A stretch of DNA of 64,000 bases from contig NC_081406.1 in the NCBI RefSeq assembly GCF_030272615.1, forward strand, positions 401,650,939 to 401,714,938. Direction: 5' to 3'. A program made the translations under genes and the position numbers. The DNA comes from Cryptomeria japonica. Lineage: Eukaryota; Streptophyta; Pinopsida; Cupressales; Cupressaceae. Below, piece after piece: positions 22,416 through 32,868 of this stretch (the first letter of the stretch is position 1; each line of letters begins with the position of its first letter). The notes below the pieces were generated by a model. The model ran no database searches. It worked only from the letters and a program-made list of their open reading frames with translations, and was not told the origin of the DNA.

Positions 22416-23611
22416 CTAGGTTTTGTTCATGTCCACTTGAACTGTTTCAACATCAATTTCTCCTTTCTGAGTGACCGGTATATCATCAGATATACTCTTT
22501 CTGCTTTTGCAGAATCTTGTAATGTGACCCGGTTTGTTGCAGTGATAGCAAACCAATCCAAGTGCTCTCCAAGGTCCATTGTTCATGTTTCCATTCTTCC
22601 TTCTGCATGTAGTAGTAGTGTGACCATGTCCATGACAAATCCAACAGTTTTCTCTCCATCCGGTTGCCGATTGATAACCATTGTTGCCTGACTGATAATT
22701 GTAAAACCGGTTAGGGTTCCGGTTCACAAAAGATTTTGGACCAGCTCCTTGGGTCCTCTGAGGATATCTTCTAGTATTGTTCATGCCAGACCTGCATTCA
22801 GATGCTCTATGCCCAAACTTGTTGCATGCATAACAATGACCATTGAACTTATTGGATCTAGGTACATTGTTGATAAAATAAGGAAAATTATTGTAGGCTT
22901 TACTCCTACATACATTGACAGTGTGTCCTTCTTTAAGACAGTTAAAGCAAACAGGTTTGAATTTTTGCTTACCTTTTCCTTTGAGTGTCGGTTGCTTCTT
23001 TGATGCTTCAGCATTTGTCCTTGAGGATTCTCTTCCTCATGTCCAGAGAAACCAAGTCCATTGGTATTCTTTACCGGTCTAGATGACTCAAGCTTTTGCT
23101 CTAACTTGACAGTAATTTTGCTAAACTTAGCAAGTATTTTCTTTGACTCAGAGAGTTCTTTGGAAATAGCAGTATTTGTCTCCATTAGGCTTGCATTTTT
23201 AGAGATGGCTATGTTCAATTCTCCTTGCATGTCTTCCTTTTCCATTCTGCTCTCATGAAGGCGAGCAGTTAGTGCACTAATCTCTTGTTTCAACTTGGAG
23301 ATCTCATGATCTCTGTCCTTTACCAGATCTTCAGATTTTCTCCGGTTCTCAAGCTCTTGACTAAACCGGATAGTTAGTCCCTCCAACTTCTTTCTTAGAT
23401 TGGATTTTGAATCATTCAGCTTATTTACTTCTGCAATCATGGCTTCCATATTTTTTTCATCTTCAGAACTACTTTCAGATAGCTCCATCAACTTCTCTGC
23501 ATGTTCTCTCCTTTTTGCTTGAGATGCCTTATATTTGACCATAAGATCATCATAGGCTTGCTCAGACTGAGTGAGCTGTTGAGTAAGTTCCCTCAAGGTG
23601 TCTTCCCCCAT
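22416..23611 (-). pseudogene. ORF-A of element E: coiled coil plus four CCHC knuckles
   Basis: From ATG 23611 the first ~200 residues form a long coiled coil (heptad-like Leu/Glu/Lys pattern, e.g. ELTQQLTQSEQAYDDLM). One frameshift near 23030 separates it from the C-terminal part. There, four CCHC knuckles are intact: CFNCLKEGHTVNVC, CYACNKFGHRASEC, CWICHGHGHTTTTC and CYHCNKPGHITRFC. Knuckles of this type bind retroelement RNA in Gag. Ordinary copia Gag has one knuckle and no such coiled coil, so this is a replaced or highly modified Gag. The C-terminus ends at 22416. Confidence 0.85.
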
Positions 23612-23647
23612 ATCTCTTTCCAAGTGGTTAAACTTATAGAAAGGTTG

Positions 23648-23659
23648 GCTTTGATACCA
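23648..23659 (-). promoter_or_regulatory. Primer-binding site of element E
   Basis: The minus strand reads TGGTATCAAAGC just inside the 5' LTR (23662-24852). It is complementary to initiator-Met tRNA except one base. Confidence 0.9.
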
Positions 23660-23661
23660 AT

Positions 23662-24852
23662 TGATGAATACTAAGAGGGGGTGGTGAATTAGTATGCCAA
23701 AAATCTATGTACTTAAACACTTAAACAATCTAAAGATAAACCGGTAAAACAGTTTAACAGACAGACCGGTTATCACACATGCAAACCAAAATGCAAATAA
23801 AACATTCACCCACAAAAGCAATACAACCATAACACAAGATATTTGACGTAGAAATCCAAATGGGAAAAACCACGGTGAGATGGAACTCACAAGTCACTAT
23901 TTGTAGAATAGAAACCAGACCGGTTAAGGTCAGACCGGTTAAGGTCAGACCGGTTAAGGTCTTACAATGTTCTTCACTAGAACAGATCCTGTTAGGAATC
24001 TCAATCTCTGTTAGGAGATAAGTCCGATTAAAGACTACCTTGCTAGAGGATTTTAGATTCATAGAAGTGAACCACCTTGTTAGAGGTTTTTACAAAGGCT
24101 TTTGGGCCTACTCGGTTAAGGGCTACAGACTTGTCAAAGATGTGAGTAATCAACAAGTGTTTGATCTATCTAATAGCACAGACTGCTTGGTTAGATCCAA
24201 TATAGCTCATTGCTAATGCATTTCAGCATTACTTCAGTCTTCTCTATCTCTCTCTCAATTACAACTTGATCTTCTCAGATAAGATCGCTCTTTCAACAAC
24301 TCAACAATCACCTTAAACCCTAGCACAACATAAACCCTTTCAGCAACAACCTAAAACCCTAGACATGATGTCCTTTTACAGGAATCTGATTTCATGTCAG
24401 TCCAATAGGATTACATTACAATTTCCTAGGTTTAATGAATCTAGACATACTCAGTAACACGACACAAAAAGCACCGTCAGTGTGTCGGCACTGTCAATCA
24501 AATGGTGGATTGATAACTCATCACAAAATATCGGTTGGTAACTCATCACAGAGTATTACCGGTTCATACAAAATACCGGTTGCCGGTTTGACAAAAATGA
24601 AGACTGGTAAGAATGTGTTATGCCGCTTTGCTTCCTCGTACCGCTTGATATCTACGAACCACTTGGGGTCGACATGCCGCTTCAGACCGGGAAACACATT
24701 CTGCAAAATCACCAATAGTCTAAAGACTAGAATACAACATACCGGCTGGAACAAATACCGGTTGAGCTCTAGCTCATACATATAAAGGGGATCTCAATAC
24801 AAGTGTGTGTCCATCAATGACAATCACAATATAAACATCAAAAATGCCAACA
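23662..24852 (-). repeat. 5' LTR of element E, with triplicated 15-bp unit
   Basis: 1,191 bp. It is almost identical to 17200-18359 except for three tandem copies of CAGACCGGTTAAGGT at 23926-23970 against one in the other LTR, which accounts for the 31-bp length difference. Confidence 0.9.
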
Positions 24853-25456
24853 ATATCTTAACCATCTTTTCCAATTATTCCCTTTAACTAATCCTACCAA
24901 ATCTTATCCATCCCTTATTTCCTATGTATAATCCCCCCATTGATATCTTAACCATCTTTTCCAATTATTCCCTTTGTGACACTTGTCCAATCCCCCTTAC
25001 TTGAGATCTCTCCTTAATTGTTAGCCCCTCATCCCTAAACCTAGCTCTTCACCTCATGGGCTACTTGTCACATGACTACAACTTTAATCCAAACACTCAT
25101 AGGCTCATTCAGTCTTGACCATCCATTAACCAATGCATCTTGACCCTTAATTTAACTCTCAGAAAGTTTGCAAATTAGAGGTCTCTCATCCAATTTGAGC
25201 TTCCACTTTCATCATATTATTATGTTGGTATGTTTCTGCATTTTCTAACTAACTCATTGTTATCACATGATTGTCCTAACCATTTGATCACTTATCATCT
25301 CAATCATATCATCTTGCTATTAGTTAGAAGAGAAACCACATTTCATCTATCAACATGTCACGTCTACCTTTCTAAGTCACATGTATTTTGTTTAAATTAG
25401 TCTCAATTTAATGTATATTTTTGTTATATCATTTGCATGCAATACACTACATTCTT

Positions 25457-25988
25457 CAATAAGGTAGGCAAAGCTCCTTGAAATAGTGGAAACCCCTTTT
25501 TTGAATAACTTTTCATTTGACTTGATATCTAAGATTTTTCTAACTACTACTTTTTTATCTTCTGACAAAATAGAAGTGATCTTGAATCAATAATAGTGAC
25601 AAAACTATATGTTGCAATTAAGGAATATACAATAAAATGTGAAGTAGAAAACCTAGAAGTTAACTTGAGCTAAATAATTTTGTTTCCAACAAGCTTGAGA
25701 CTTGCCAAATGTATAAGACCAAAACACCTTCATGAAAGTCTCTGAAACAAGAACATTAAAATTTCATATGTTATGTGTCTCTAATATCTAATACTTATGC
25801 ATCATACCACAATTCATCCATTGAAATCCAATATGCAAAATTTAATATAGAAAACACAAAGTCATCATGATCATTACCGCATGTGAAGTGAGTTGCTCTT
25901 AATGCTTTATCATAACTTTTTTTGCATTTTTTGTTTGGTGGCATTTTCTATGATGTTATTTTGCAATCATGAGTTTCACAACCACATC
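25457..25988. other. No gene seen
   Basis: AT-rich, without an open frame I can support. It is probably more of the decayed copia element that flanks the LINE, but I could not place a specific motif. Confidence 0.4.
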
Positions 25989-26006
25989 ATTTGCAATGCA
26001 GTTGTT

Positions 26007-27622
26007 TTTTATTATGGGAAAAACAAGTTTTGAGGGGACCCGAAACCCCTTACAACAAGTTTTGGAGGGACCCGAAACCCTCAGATTTTACAAGGATCTG
26101 GAACCCATAAAACAATGCTGCCAAAGAAAATTAACCAAGAAAACCAGTAGCCCAAACAAAGTTGAGTCGGCAAAAGCCAACAAACACCAGTAGGAAGAAC
26201 CAGCCAAACACTTAAGATATAATCAATATAAATCAAGTTGGCTACACCAACTAGGCTAAAGATTCAAACTATGATGAGGGTTAGCATGCACCCTCAGCCA
26301 AACAACAGGGATGTTTCCGGCTTCCTTGACCTGAGACAGAGACTTCAGACAACAAAAATCATGACTAGCCCATAACCAAAAACAACCACAATCTGGACTA
26401 GACCCTTGAAAACAATCAACAACCAGCCAGATACGAAAAGACAAGGTAGATAAAACAAGATGCCTAGAGATAAAGGGATTTTGAAAGGCTTCCCTAACCT
26501 TAAAACTAGCTTTTGAAATGGCTCCCAGAACCACTTCAAAGGGTTTTGAAGTGGTACCCTCAACCACCTTGGGCTGAAACAGAGGCCCGATCAGGAAAGC
26601 ATCCATCCAAACAAGCGCCACTTCACTCTCCACCTCAATAGGAGAAGACAGAAAAGAGCTTGAGAGAAAAGCTTCAGCAACCAAAAAATCACCAGCCTCA
26701 AGAGAAAGGTCCTCCAAACCAAGAGAGGAAGCACCAAAAATCCTCTTAACCACCCAAACACCAAGCAACCACTCCACTTCCATAGGAGGGCACAACGCCT
26801 CAAGAAGAGATCCATGGGACTGAGTAGTAAGAGAAAAACCCCTCGAAAGGGAACCAATAGTGGAAGCATCGAGGGCCCACATAGAAGAAACAAGACCACC
26901 AAAAGTGTAACCAAACTCCAACAGCAAAGAAACAACCCCCACCTCAATAGGGAGAGAACATAATTTCTTCAAAAGGAGAGAGCACACCAACTGCAGCCCA
27001 ATACCAGAAAAACCTCTGCCCAACAAAGCCGCCTCATAACAGTATCCAACTCCTTCTGCGAAAGATATCTCCACCTCTATAGGAGATAAAACCTTCTTAA
27101 CAGGCACATAGAGAGAACAAGGGTGCTGAGAAACTACCCAAAACCTAGGCATTTCCACCCAAAGAGCATCAAAAGAGCTCCACAAATCCCAGCCCGAGAG
27201 GAGGAAAACGAAAAAAGAAGCACTGCAAACACAAAATCCTCTGACCCAGCAGGGGAAAGGGCGCAAAGAAGGGACACAAGCCAAGCAAAACGACCTAACA
27301 AGACCAACCCAACAAACATGAGAGGAAGAGAGAGCCGCTGGAAGAAATCCCCACTGGCTCCGAACCACTAAGCCCCAAGCAGTAGCAACCCACACAACCG
27401 CCTCAGCAAGAGACCCCAGAAGCCGATCCACCAAAAAGAGGGAGCGAAGGGGGCATCGTGAATCATCCAAGTCAAGCCAGGCAGCGATACCCATTGCCAA
27501 GGTTTCCAAGAAGTCATCCTCATCATTGTCTGATTCCTCAGCAACAGCCGAAACCCTAGCTCCCGCACTCGTGTGACTCCCACTCCCGCTCATCTTTTCT
27601 AACGCTAATAGTTGAGGTCTTT
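26007..27622 (-). mobile_element. 1.6-kb LINE-mobilised retroposon K with 18-bp target duplication
   Basis: A perfect 18-bp duplication, ATTTGCAATGCAGTTGTT, lies at 25989-26006 and 27623-27640. Read on the minus strand, the unit has a 29-bp leader, a 445-codon ORF, about 250 bp of 3' UTR and an A-rich end (CCCATAATAAAA). The 3' UTR contains two copies of GGTTTCGGGTCCC..CAAAAC.TG, matching the block at the LINE's 3' end (GGTTTCGGGTCCTTAAAACATG). It has no enzyme and was probably copied by the LINE machinery in trans. A 5'-truncated LINE is less likely, because the ORF starts right at the 5' end. Confidence 0.88.
26256..27593 (-). CDS. Intact 445-aa ORF of retroposon K, unknown protein
   Basis: ATG at 27593 (AAAGATGAGC), stop at 26256. 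The N-terminus is acidic and serine-rich (MSGSGSHTSAGARVSAVAEESDNDEDDF), followed by Trp-, Leu-, Cys- and Phe-rich sequence with several hydrophobic stretches. A short motif recurs at irregular spacing of about 30-55 residues: SPIEVE (~170), LPIEVG (~213), PPMEVE (~269), SPIEVE (~317), and a weaker KPFEV (~348). I recognise no family. The repeats may reflect an ancestral repeat protein or repeats in non-coding RNA read by chance. Coding status is uncertain despite the length. Confidence 0.5.
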   Translation of the reverse strand: MSGSGSHTSAGARVSAVAEESDNDEDDFLETLAMGIAAWLDLDDSRCPLRSLFLVDRLLGSLAEAVVWVATAWGLVVRSQWGFLPAALSSSHVCWVGLVRSFCLACVPSLRPFPCWVRGFCVCSASFFVFLLSGWDLWSSFDALWVEMPRFWVVSQHPCSLYVPVKKVLSPIEVEISFAEGVGYCYEAALLGRGFSGIGLQLVCSLLLKKLCSLPIEVGVVSLLLEFGYTFGGLVSSMWALDASTIGSLSRGFSLTTQSHGSLLEALCPPMEVEWLLGVWVVKRIFGASSLGLEDLSLEAGDFLVAEAFLSSSFLSSPIEVESEVALVWMDAFLIGPLFQPKVVEGTTSKPFEVVLGAISKASFKVREAFQNPFISRHLVLSTLSFRIWLVVDCFQGSSPDCGCFWLWASHDFCCLKSLSQVKEAGNIPVVWLRVHANPHHSLNL

Positions 27623-27640
27623 ATTTGCAATGCAGTTGTT

Positions 27641-28330
27641 ATCTATCATTCTAGTTGTCTCATTGAAATTGACCTCTATTAATTGTACCTCCTACTCCTC
27701 CATTCTCCATTAGCCTTACCTTTTCCTCAATCACTATGATCACCGTTGAAAGAAAAGTTCTTGTTAGAAGGCTCTTTTTTTGTTGTAAAAGTCATATATT
27801 ATCACTAATTCTATCAATATTTGTTTAAGAAAAAAAAACATTTGACAAAATTAACAACCAACGGATTACTTGTTCATCAAGGCTTCAAATAGATTAAATG
27901 AGTTAAAAAGAACATCTATAAATCTTATAAGATTTGTATCAATTTTCCCACCACCATCTTGTTTTATGATTCAAAATTGATTTAAAAAAAACCTCAAATT
28001 ATGACATCTTTATTTTTCTATTCAAGTTGACCAACTTCAATTTCAATTTAAATGTATTCAAATGATAACATGAATTATATAGATCTTTTAATTAAAACTC
28101 TTATCAAAACCAATGCTTTAAAATTTGTGTATTTCTTAACTTACTTTCTTTTCTTTAATTGTTATTGAATATGGAAGTTCGATATCTTTTTCATATATAT
28201 TACAACAAATAATTAACAATAGAGCATTTTCTACCTTTTGTATCAATCTATTCATGTATTTTCCAATAATTTTACTAACCATTGTCACAATAAATTACAT
28301 TTTATCATTTTAATGTTTAAATAACAAATA
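27641..28330. other. No gene seen
   Basis: AT-rich sequence without supported features. Together with 25457-25988 it is the pre-insertion site of retroposon K. Confidence 0.4.
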
Positions 28331-28745
28331 TATTTTATCGGAGTTCTTTGTTGCAAGGCCTTCAAGATATCCCATGAAGATGGATCTGTCCTTCGATGCT
28401 GGTTTAGTCCTCTTGCTTTTTGGAGCTCTCTTCTTCATTCATTGGGCAGACTATGTTATTTCTTTTTCATATCCTTATTTTGTAAATAAGCTTGCATGCT
28501 CCTATTTGTAAAATGAGCTTGCATGCTCCTATTTGTAAATGAGTATGCATGCTTCTTTGCCGATCTCTATTTTGTAACTAGCTCCGGCTAGAGGATTGTT
28601 CACTACTTCTCTTCTATAGTCATGTTGATGAGCAATGACCGGAGTTTTTTTTGCTGGTTTTTTTCTCTGGGAGCTCAGTTTGAACCAGTTTTTAAATATA
28701 TTGTAAAAATTATATATTATTAATAAAATATATCAAGTGGCATTG
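28331..28745 (+). other. Possible LINE 3'-end fragment
   Basis: T-rich, non-coding text that reads like the 3' UTR of a plant LINE ('ggtttttttctctgggagctc', ending in TATTAATAAAATATATC). A 27-bp phrase, 'gcttgcatgctcctatttgtaaa', is repeated two to three times at about 28490-28550. No target duplication found. Confidence 0.25.
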
Positions 28746-28754
28746 CCACCTTGC

Positions 28755-28757
<3 letters not shown>

Positions 28758-28806
<49 letters not shown>
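28758..28806. repeat. (TA)n microsatellite
   Basis: About 24 uninterrupted TA units. Confidence 0.97.
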
Positions 28807-28809
<3 letters not shown>

Positions 28810-29099
28810 AATTAGATTTTAAAATTTCATTGTTTTAATTCAAATATTAAAAACAAAGAAGTTAAAAAATAAAATTAAGAACCTCTTTTCCCTATTTCTT
28901 TTGCAATAAAATAAAATAAACTACTTGGATCTTAATTGAGGGCAAGGTTTTATATATAAATATATTGGAGAAGAGCATCAACACCCTTGTTACAATTATG
29001 GTTGACTCCTTGCTCCCCCAACCTTCTGATCCGAATTATGGATTTGGATGACAACACCTAAGTGAGAACCTGCAGTGTTGTGGATGAACAAGATGATAC

Positions 29100-30048
29100 G
29101 GAATTGAAGCAAGCCAAAAAAAAAAAAAATTGTATGGTTCTTACATATTTTCAATGAAATGGAATTTTATATGATTTGTTGTGTTTACAATACCACAAAT
29201 TCTACTTTGGGTATTGTCCTCTGAATTGACAAAATAATTCAGATCAGTGGTATCATAGCCATTTTCGACCATTTTCGATCACTGCAGTACAGCCAATGAG
29301 CCGCCGCCCATACTACGCCAAACTCTTCCTTGTCTTTGTCTTCAGTAGAAGGAAACGAGGAAGCTACTACAACATCTACCAAGGAACCAGTAGTTGTTAC
29401 GCCTCCAGCTGACCAGGTTCCTGCTGCTACAACAGCTCAAGAAGAAGCGATTATTCTCTCGAGAGTCTCACTGGTACTTTCAAGTTACACGGTAGAATTT
29501 TATTTGGAAGATGATCGAGCAATGGGGCCCATTGCCTTTCAAGAAGGGAGTAATGATCAGAAATAAGTCAAAGAATTAAATATTTTAATCTTTAATTAAT
29601 TTTTGTTCTCATAAAATGTAATAATCTTTCAATATTGGATTGCCTTTTCGACTTTTCATGAGGACATAAATGTCGTGGTTGTTCAACTTCTTTGAAAACT
29701 TATAAATAAGCCCAATTAGAATCCAATTGCAAGGAGTTGGAGAGTTATAGAGTTACAGAGTTATAGGCATACGTTCCTTCACAAGATTGCCTAAATTGTA
29801 CAGGCTCAGGTATACAACTCTCTTTTACAGAGTTTGCCCAAATTGGATAGATTCCAAGCATACAACTCTCTTTTACCGAGTTTGCCCAAACGGGACAGAT
29901 TCAAGGGCACACAACTCTCTTTCGTAGAGTTTGCCAAAAAAAATAAAATTGTATGGTTCTTACATATTTTCAATGAAATGGAATTTTATACGATTTGTTG
30001 TGTTTACAATACCACAAATTTTGCTTTGGGTATTGTCCTCTGAATCAC
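29100..30048 (+). mobile_element. Small truncated LTR element J
   Basis: The same ~105-bp block ('attgtatggttcttacatattttcaatg' to 'ggtattgtcctctgaat') occurs at about 29129-29226 and 29948-30046, as LTR ends. The first copy is followed by a primer site, TGGTATCATAGCC (29248-29260). The right LTR extends leftward to perhaps 29580 and has a TATA-like CTTATAAATAAGC near 29700. The left LTR is missing its 5' part. The ~300 bp between holds a short open stretch (to 29566) rich in Thr, Pro and Glu that I cannot assign. This is a TRIM-sized or heavily deleted element. Confidence 0.65.
29813..29940 (+). repeat. 48-bp tandem repeat in the LTR of J
   Basis: Nearly three units starting at 29813, 29861 and 29910. 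Each contains 'acaactctctttt' and 'gagtttgcc(c)aaa'. They lie downstream of the TATA-like box, so they would be in the transcript leader. Confidence 0.85.
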
Positions 30049-30600
30049 TAATTTTAAAGAAAACAAAAAAGTATAACTAAAAATTCATTAATAAATTTCA
30101 CATATACCAATTGGCACCCACTTTATTCCAGTTATTGGTACCCATAACACACGACTACTAGGACATTCGTGCACAATTACTGACCATAGATATCCAGTGA
30201 CACTTTGAAATGATCCTTACGTGCATAACTGATCTCACAGGTGTGCGTGCATAAGAGATCCCACAGGAGATGAGGAACCAAAACAATCATCAAAAAAATT
30301 GTTGAAATCTAATATACTGTTTAAAATCTTAAATGCATGAAATTTGCTATAACGACTACTAGTAGGCTTAGCAATTGCTGATTTTGAAGATCATTATTTT
30401 CTGATGATGATACGTACCTTTCTATTTAAGCAGTGAAACCTGTATGGCTTAAATATTATTGTTCTTCTTGGGCCAAATTTCATACCAATAATTTCTGTTG
30501 TGTGCCAGAATTTATTTTATAGAAAACCCCATTGACTTCGCCTCTTTTGGAATTCACTACTGCAATTTTTGAATGATTGTAGAACTTGTATTGCATGTGC

Positions 30601-31130
30601 TGATACCACTGTAAAGATGGGATTGAAAATAATAAAATAAAAAAAGTAGAGTAATATAGTAAATTTGTTATATAAAATGAAGATTTAAAAGATCATTTAT
30701 AAAGGAGTTGTTAATTATAAACGAGTAGAAAAATCATATTTAAGAATTTCAAACAGAAAACAACATAAACACATAACACAAGTTTTAACGTGGTTCACCA
30801 CTAAGTGGTTACGTCCACGCAGGGAGTAATCTCTATTAATCAATAATGCAAATACAACACATCAAGCATGGACTGTACTCGTGTATTTATATAATCATAT
30901 AGAACCTTCATAGAAAGAGTCTCAGAAAACGAATGATTGTGACCGTTGGGCTTCACATCCCAACAGGAGTGAAGAAGTGAACATTTAAATTTCCCTTTCC
31001 TTTTCAGTAAATAGATTAGTTTCAGTGCAGTAAAACAGAGAAGACGGCGTGGTGCCTCCTCGGAAGGTGCTTGAACTTCAGGTGAACCTGTGTCAACATT
31101 CAACTTTTCGTAGTACAAGAGTTATTTTCA
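30601..31130 (-). repeat. Copia-type LTR remnant with primer-binding site
   Basis: On the minus strand, TGGTATCA (30608-30601) directly follows an LTR end at 30610 (TGTAAAGATGGG on the plus strand). Inside is 'cacaagttttaacgtggttcacca', the conserved phrase around the transcript start of many plant copia LTRs. No partner LTR is in the window. The right boundary is approximate. Confidence 0.6.
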
Positions 31131-31400
31131 GTACAAATAAGAAAGCAAGTGTGCACTTGCAGCATATGTTTGGCCAGTCTATTTAAAATCCTTGGATTTT
31201 TACATAGCCAATATCTTTGGCAATGCTACAACAGTGGCCTCAATGTATTCACAAAATATAGAGATACAGAAGATTTCGGGATGGACTTATTCCTATTTTT
31301 AACGAAAAAAAAATTCTCAACTACTAGATTTTGAATTTATACAAATAAACTTTTTGTTGTACAGATTATCTCTGGGAAGAGTCTAAGATCTGAGATTCAA

Positions 31401-32868
31401 TCAATAGGGAATTTGCATGTAAGCGGCATCAGATAAAAATGGTACGTCAGCATACCATCCTCTGAGGGCACAAATGATGCAGAGCGTGACGGTAAAAAGA
31501 AATGAAAAGCTAACAAAAAACCAAAAAAACTGTCCTAACTTTCCCCAATAAAATGATTTGGGTAACCAATCGTTTATTTGCCCACAAATTGAGAAAAGAA
31601 TCTCTAACAACATCCCATTTAGCATGTGAAATCTCAAGAAATGGGGAAATTTGTTATTTCGTACAACACCCAGGTAACCACCAATGAAGTATGCTGTAAA
31701 GAACCAGCCAGGTAATCTGCCAAGACCATTCACAATGAAGGGGTATGTAAAAAATTCAAAATCCTCCAGAAATGGGTGTACATTATATACTGTTTCCGCA
31801 AACACCCAACTCACATGAAAAGATATCAGATAAGGAAAGCATGTTAACACTCTCCACCACCACCTTGGTTTCTTTTGCATTGGAGGGTACCCTGTATATA
31901 CGTTCTTGTCCTCCTTTGCTGCTTGTTGGCTCATAACTATCCTGCCAGGTTTTACAATGGTTGGTAAAAAAATTCTTGAACTTCCACACTCTCCTGCAAA
32001 TAATGGTGCAGAAGCATGCAAATAGGTGTATTTCCACCCTGTAGAAGAAAGAAAAACGATGAACTACCAGTCAGGTCCTTCAGGCTAGAATTAAAGAAGT
32101 ATACCTGAATAGAGCTGGAGACTATCTCAGTAAAAGCAAGAACAGACAAAAATAAGTCAATACATCTATTTGCATCGTGGCGAACAATTTTTCCAATGTT
32201 GATATTTTCTATAACAACACATGTTATCCGTTTTGGCGGATCTAAGGTAAAAATTAACCACATAGTCTTATATGTGTCTGGCCATATAAAAAAAGTCAGT
32301 GTACAATTTGAAAGGGTTCTTTCAACTTTGTCACACCATTTATTCAATACCCCATTCATGTTACTTTGAAGTTTGATTAACTTACAGACAGAAGAATGCT
32401 TATCAAGAAATGTAAGTACCGTGGCTTTCTTTAGAAAATGCCTTATACCAGTATATTGCAACTTAGTAAAAACACATTCTACACATGAATAAGATCTCTA
32501 CATACTGTGAATTTTTATTGCTTCAAATTTCCTCGAAAACAAATTAAATAAGTTTTCATCGATGAAAATTGGTGGAAATGACCCTCTTGGTAGATATTTA
32601 ATGCTCAAATTTGCTAAATAATAAACAGAACCAAAATAATGAAGTCTGAAACGGATGTATCACCTTTAGAAGAGGATGTCCTAACTTTAGAGGACTTTTC
32701 ATTTGCATTGCGACCATGCCTGAATGAAGGAAAGTGTGCAGTGGGTACACGGCCAGAAGAATGATAAGGTAGCGCCCCTGTCTTACTTGTGTGGATTGAA
32801 GATATCCTCAATCTGCTAACTGTGTTGTGAGAAGAGATGCCACAGAATCCACTCTCAGCCATTACCAT
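31401..32868 (-). CDS. TIC20-I/IV-type chloroplast protein import translocon subunit
   Basis: The only ordinary plant gene in the window. Exon 1 is 32868-32664 and exon 2 is 31993-31401; the intron 32663-31994 has GT (minus strand GTGATA) and AG (TTTGCAG) ends and joins the frame cleanly, giving 265 aa. The first ~90 residues are Ser/Thr/Arg-rich and poor in acids, as in a plastid transit peptide. The mature part begins at KKPRWWWRVLTCFPYL and has four hydrophobic segments (about 117-137, 152-180, 190-212, 225-250), with FLEDFEFFTYPF and a C-terminal AAYMQIPY typical of this family. TIC20 proteins sit in the inner plastid envelope as part of the channel that imports nuclear-encoded proteins. 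Length matches the family. Transcripts may start further right, through 5'-UTR introns. Confidence 0.92.

Larger units (their letters stand above)
17200..24852 (-). mobile_element. Non-autonomous LTR retrotransposon E (ORF-A plus ORF-B, no pol)
   Basis: LTRs at 17200-18359 and 23662-24852 are near-identical, so the insertion is fairly young. Flanking duplications are ATACC (17195-17199) and ATATC (24853-24857), one mismatch. On the minus strand: primer site TGGTATCAAAGC, ORF-A (coiled coil and four CCHC knuckles), ORF-B (1,040 codons), then a polypurine tract next to the 3' LTR ('tctccccctttggc' on the plus strand at 18361). The LTR ends and the tract resemble plant copia elements. No protease, integrase or reverse transcriptase signature is present in the 5.3-kb interior, so enzymes must come from elsewhere. 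Element B at 44515 is a relative. Confidence 0.9.
16842..25456 (+). repeat. LTR fragment F, split by element E
   Basis: Begins TGTAATAACCTAGATTAGC, like the LTR start at 40818 (TGTAATACCCTAAAAACGG), and has the TTAATTAAATAAATA stretches seen in solo LTR G. Its sequence is 16842-17199 plus 24853 to about 25456. I could not find a matching target duplication, so the right end is a guess at '...CAATACACTACA'. A tandem duplication of about 95 bp (the 'atatcttaaccatcttttcc' phrase, at 24853 and about 24947) flanks the insertion point of E. Confidence 0.5.

Noticed and set aside
26256-27593. A host single-copy gene on the minus strand
   Set aside because: It lies entirely within a retroposon bounded by an 18-bp target duplication and has no introns.
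29330-29566. A 78-codon Thr/Pro/Glu-rich gene within element J
   Set aside because: It has no ATG at the start of the frame and no recognised family. It may be leftover gag, but I cannot support it.
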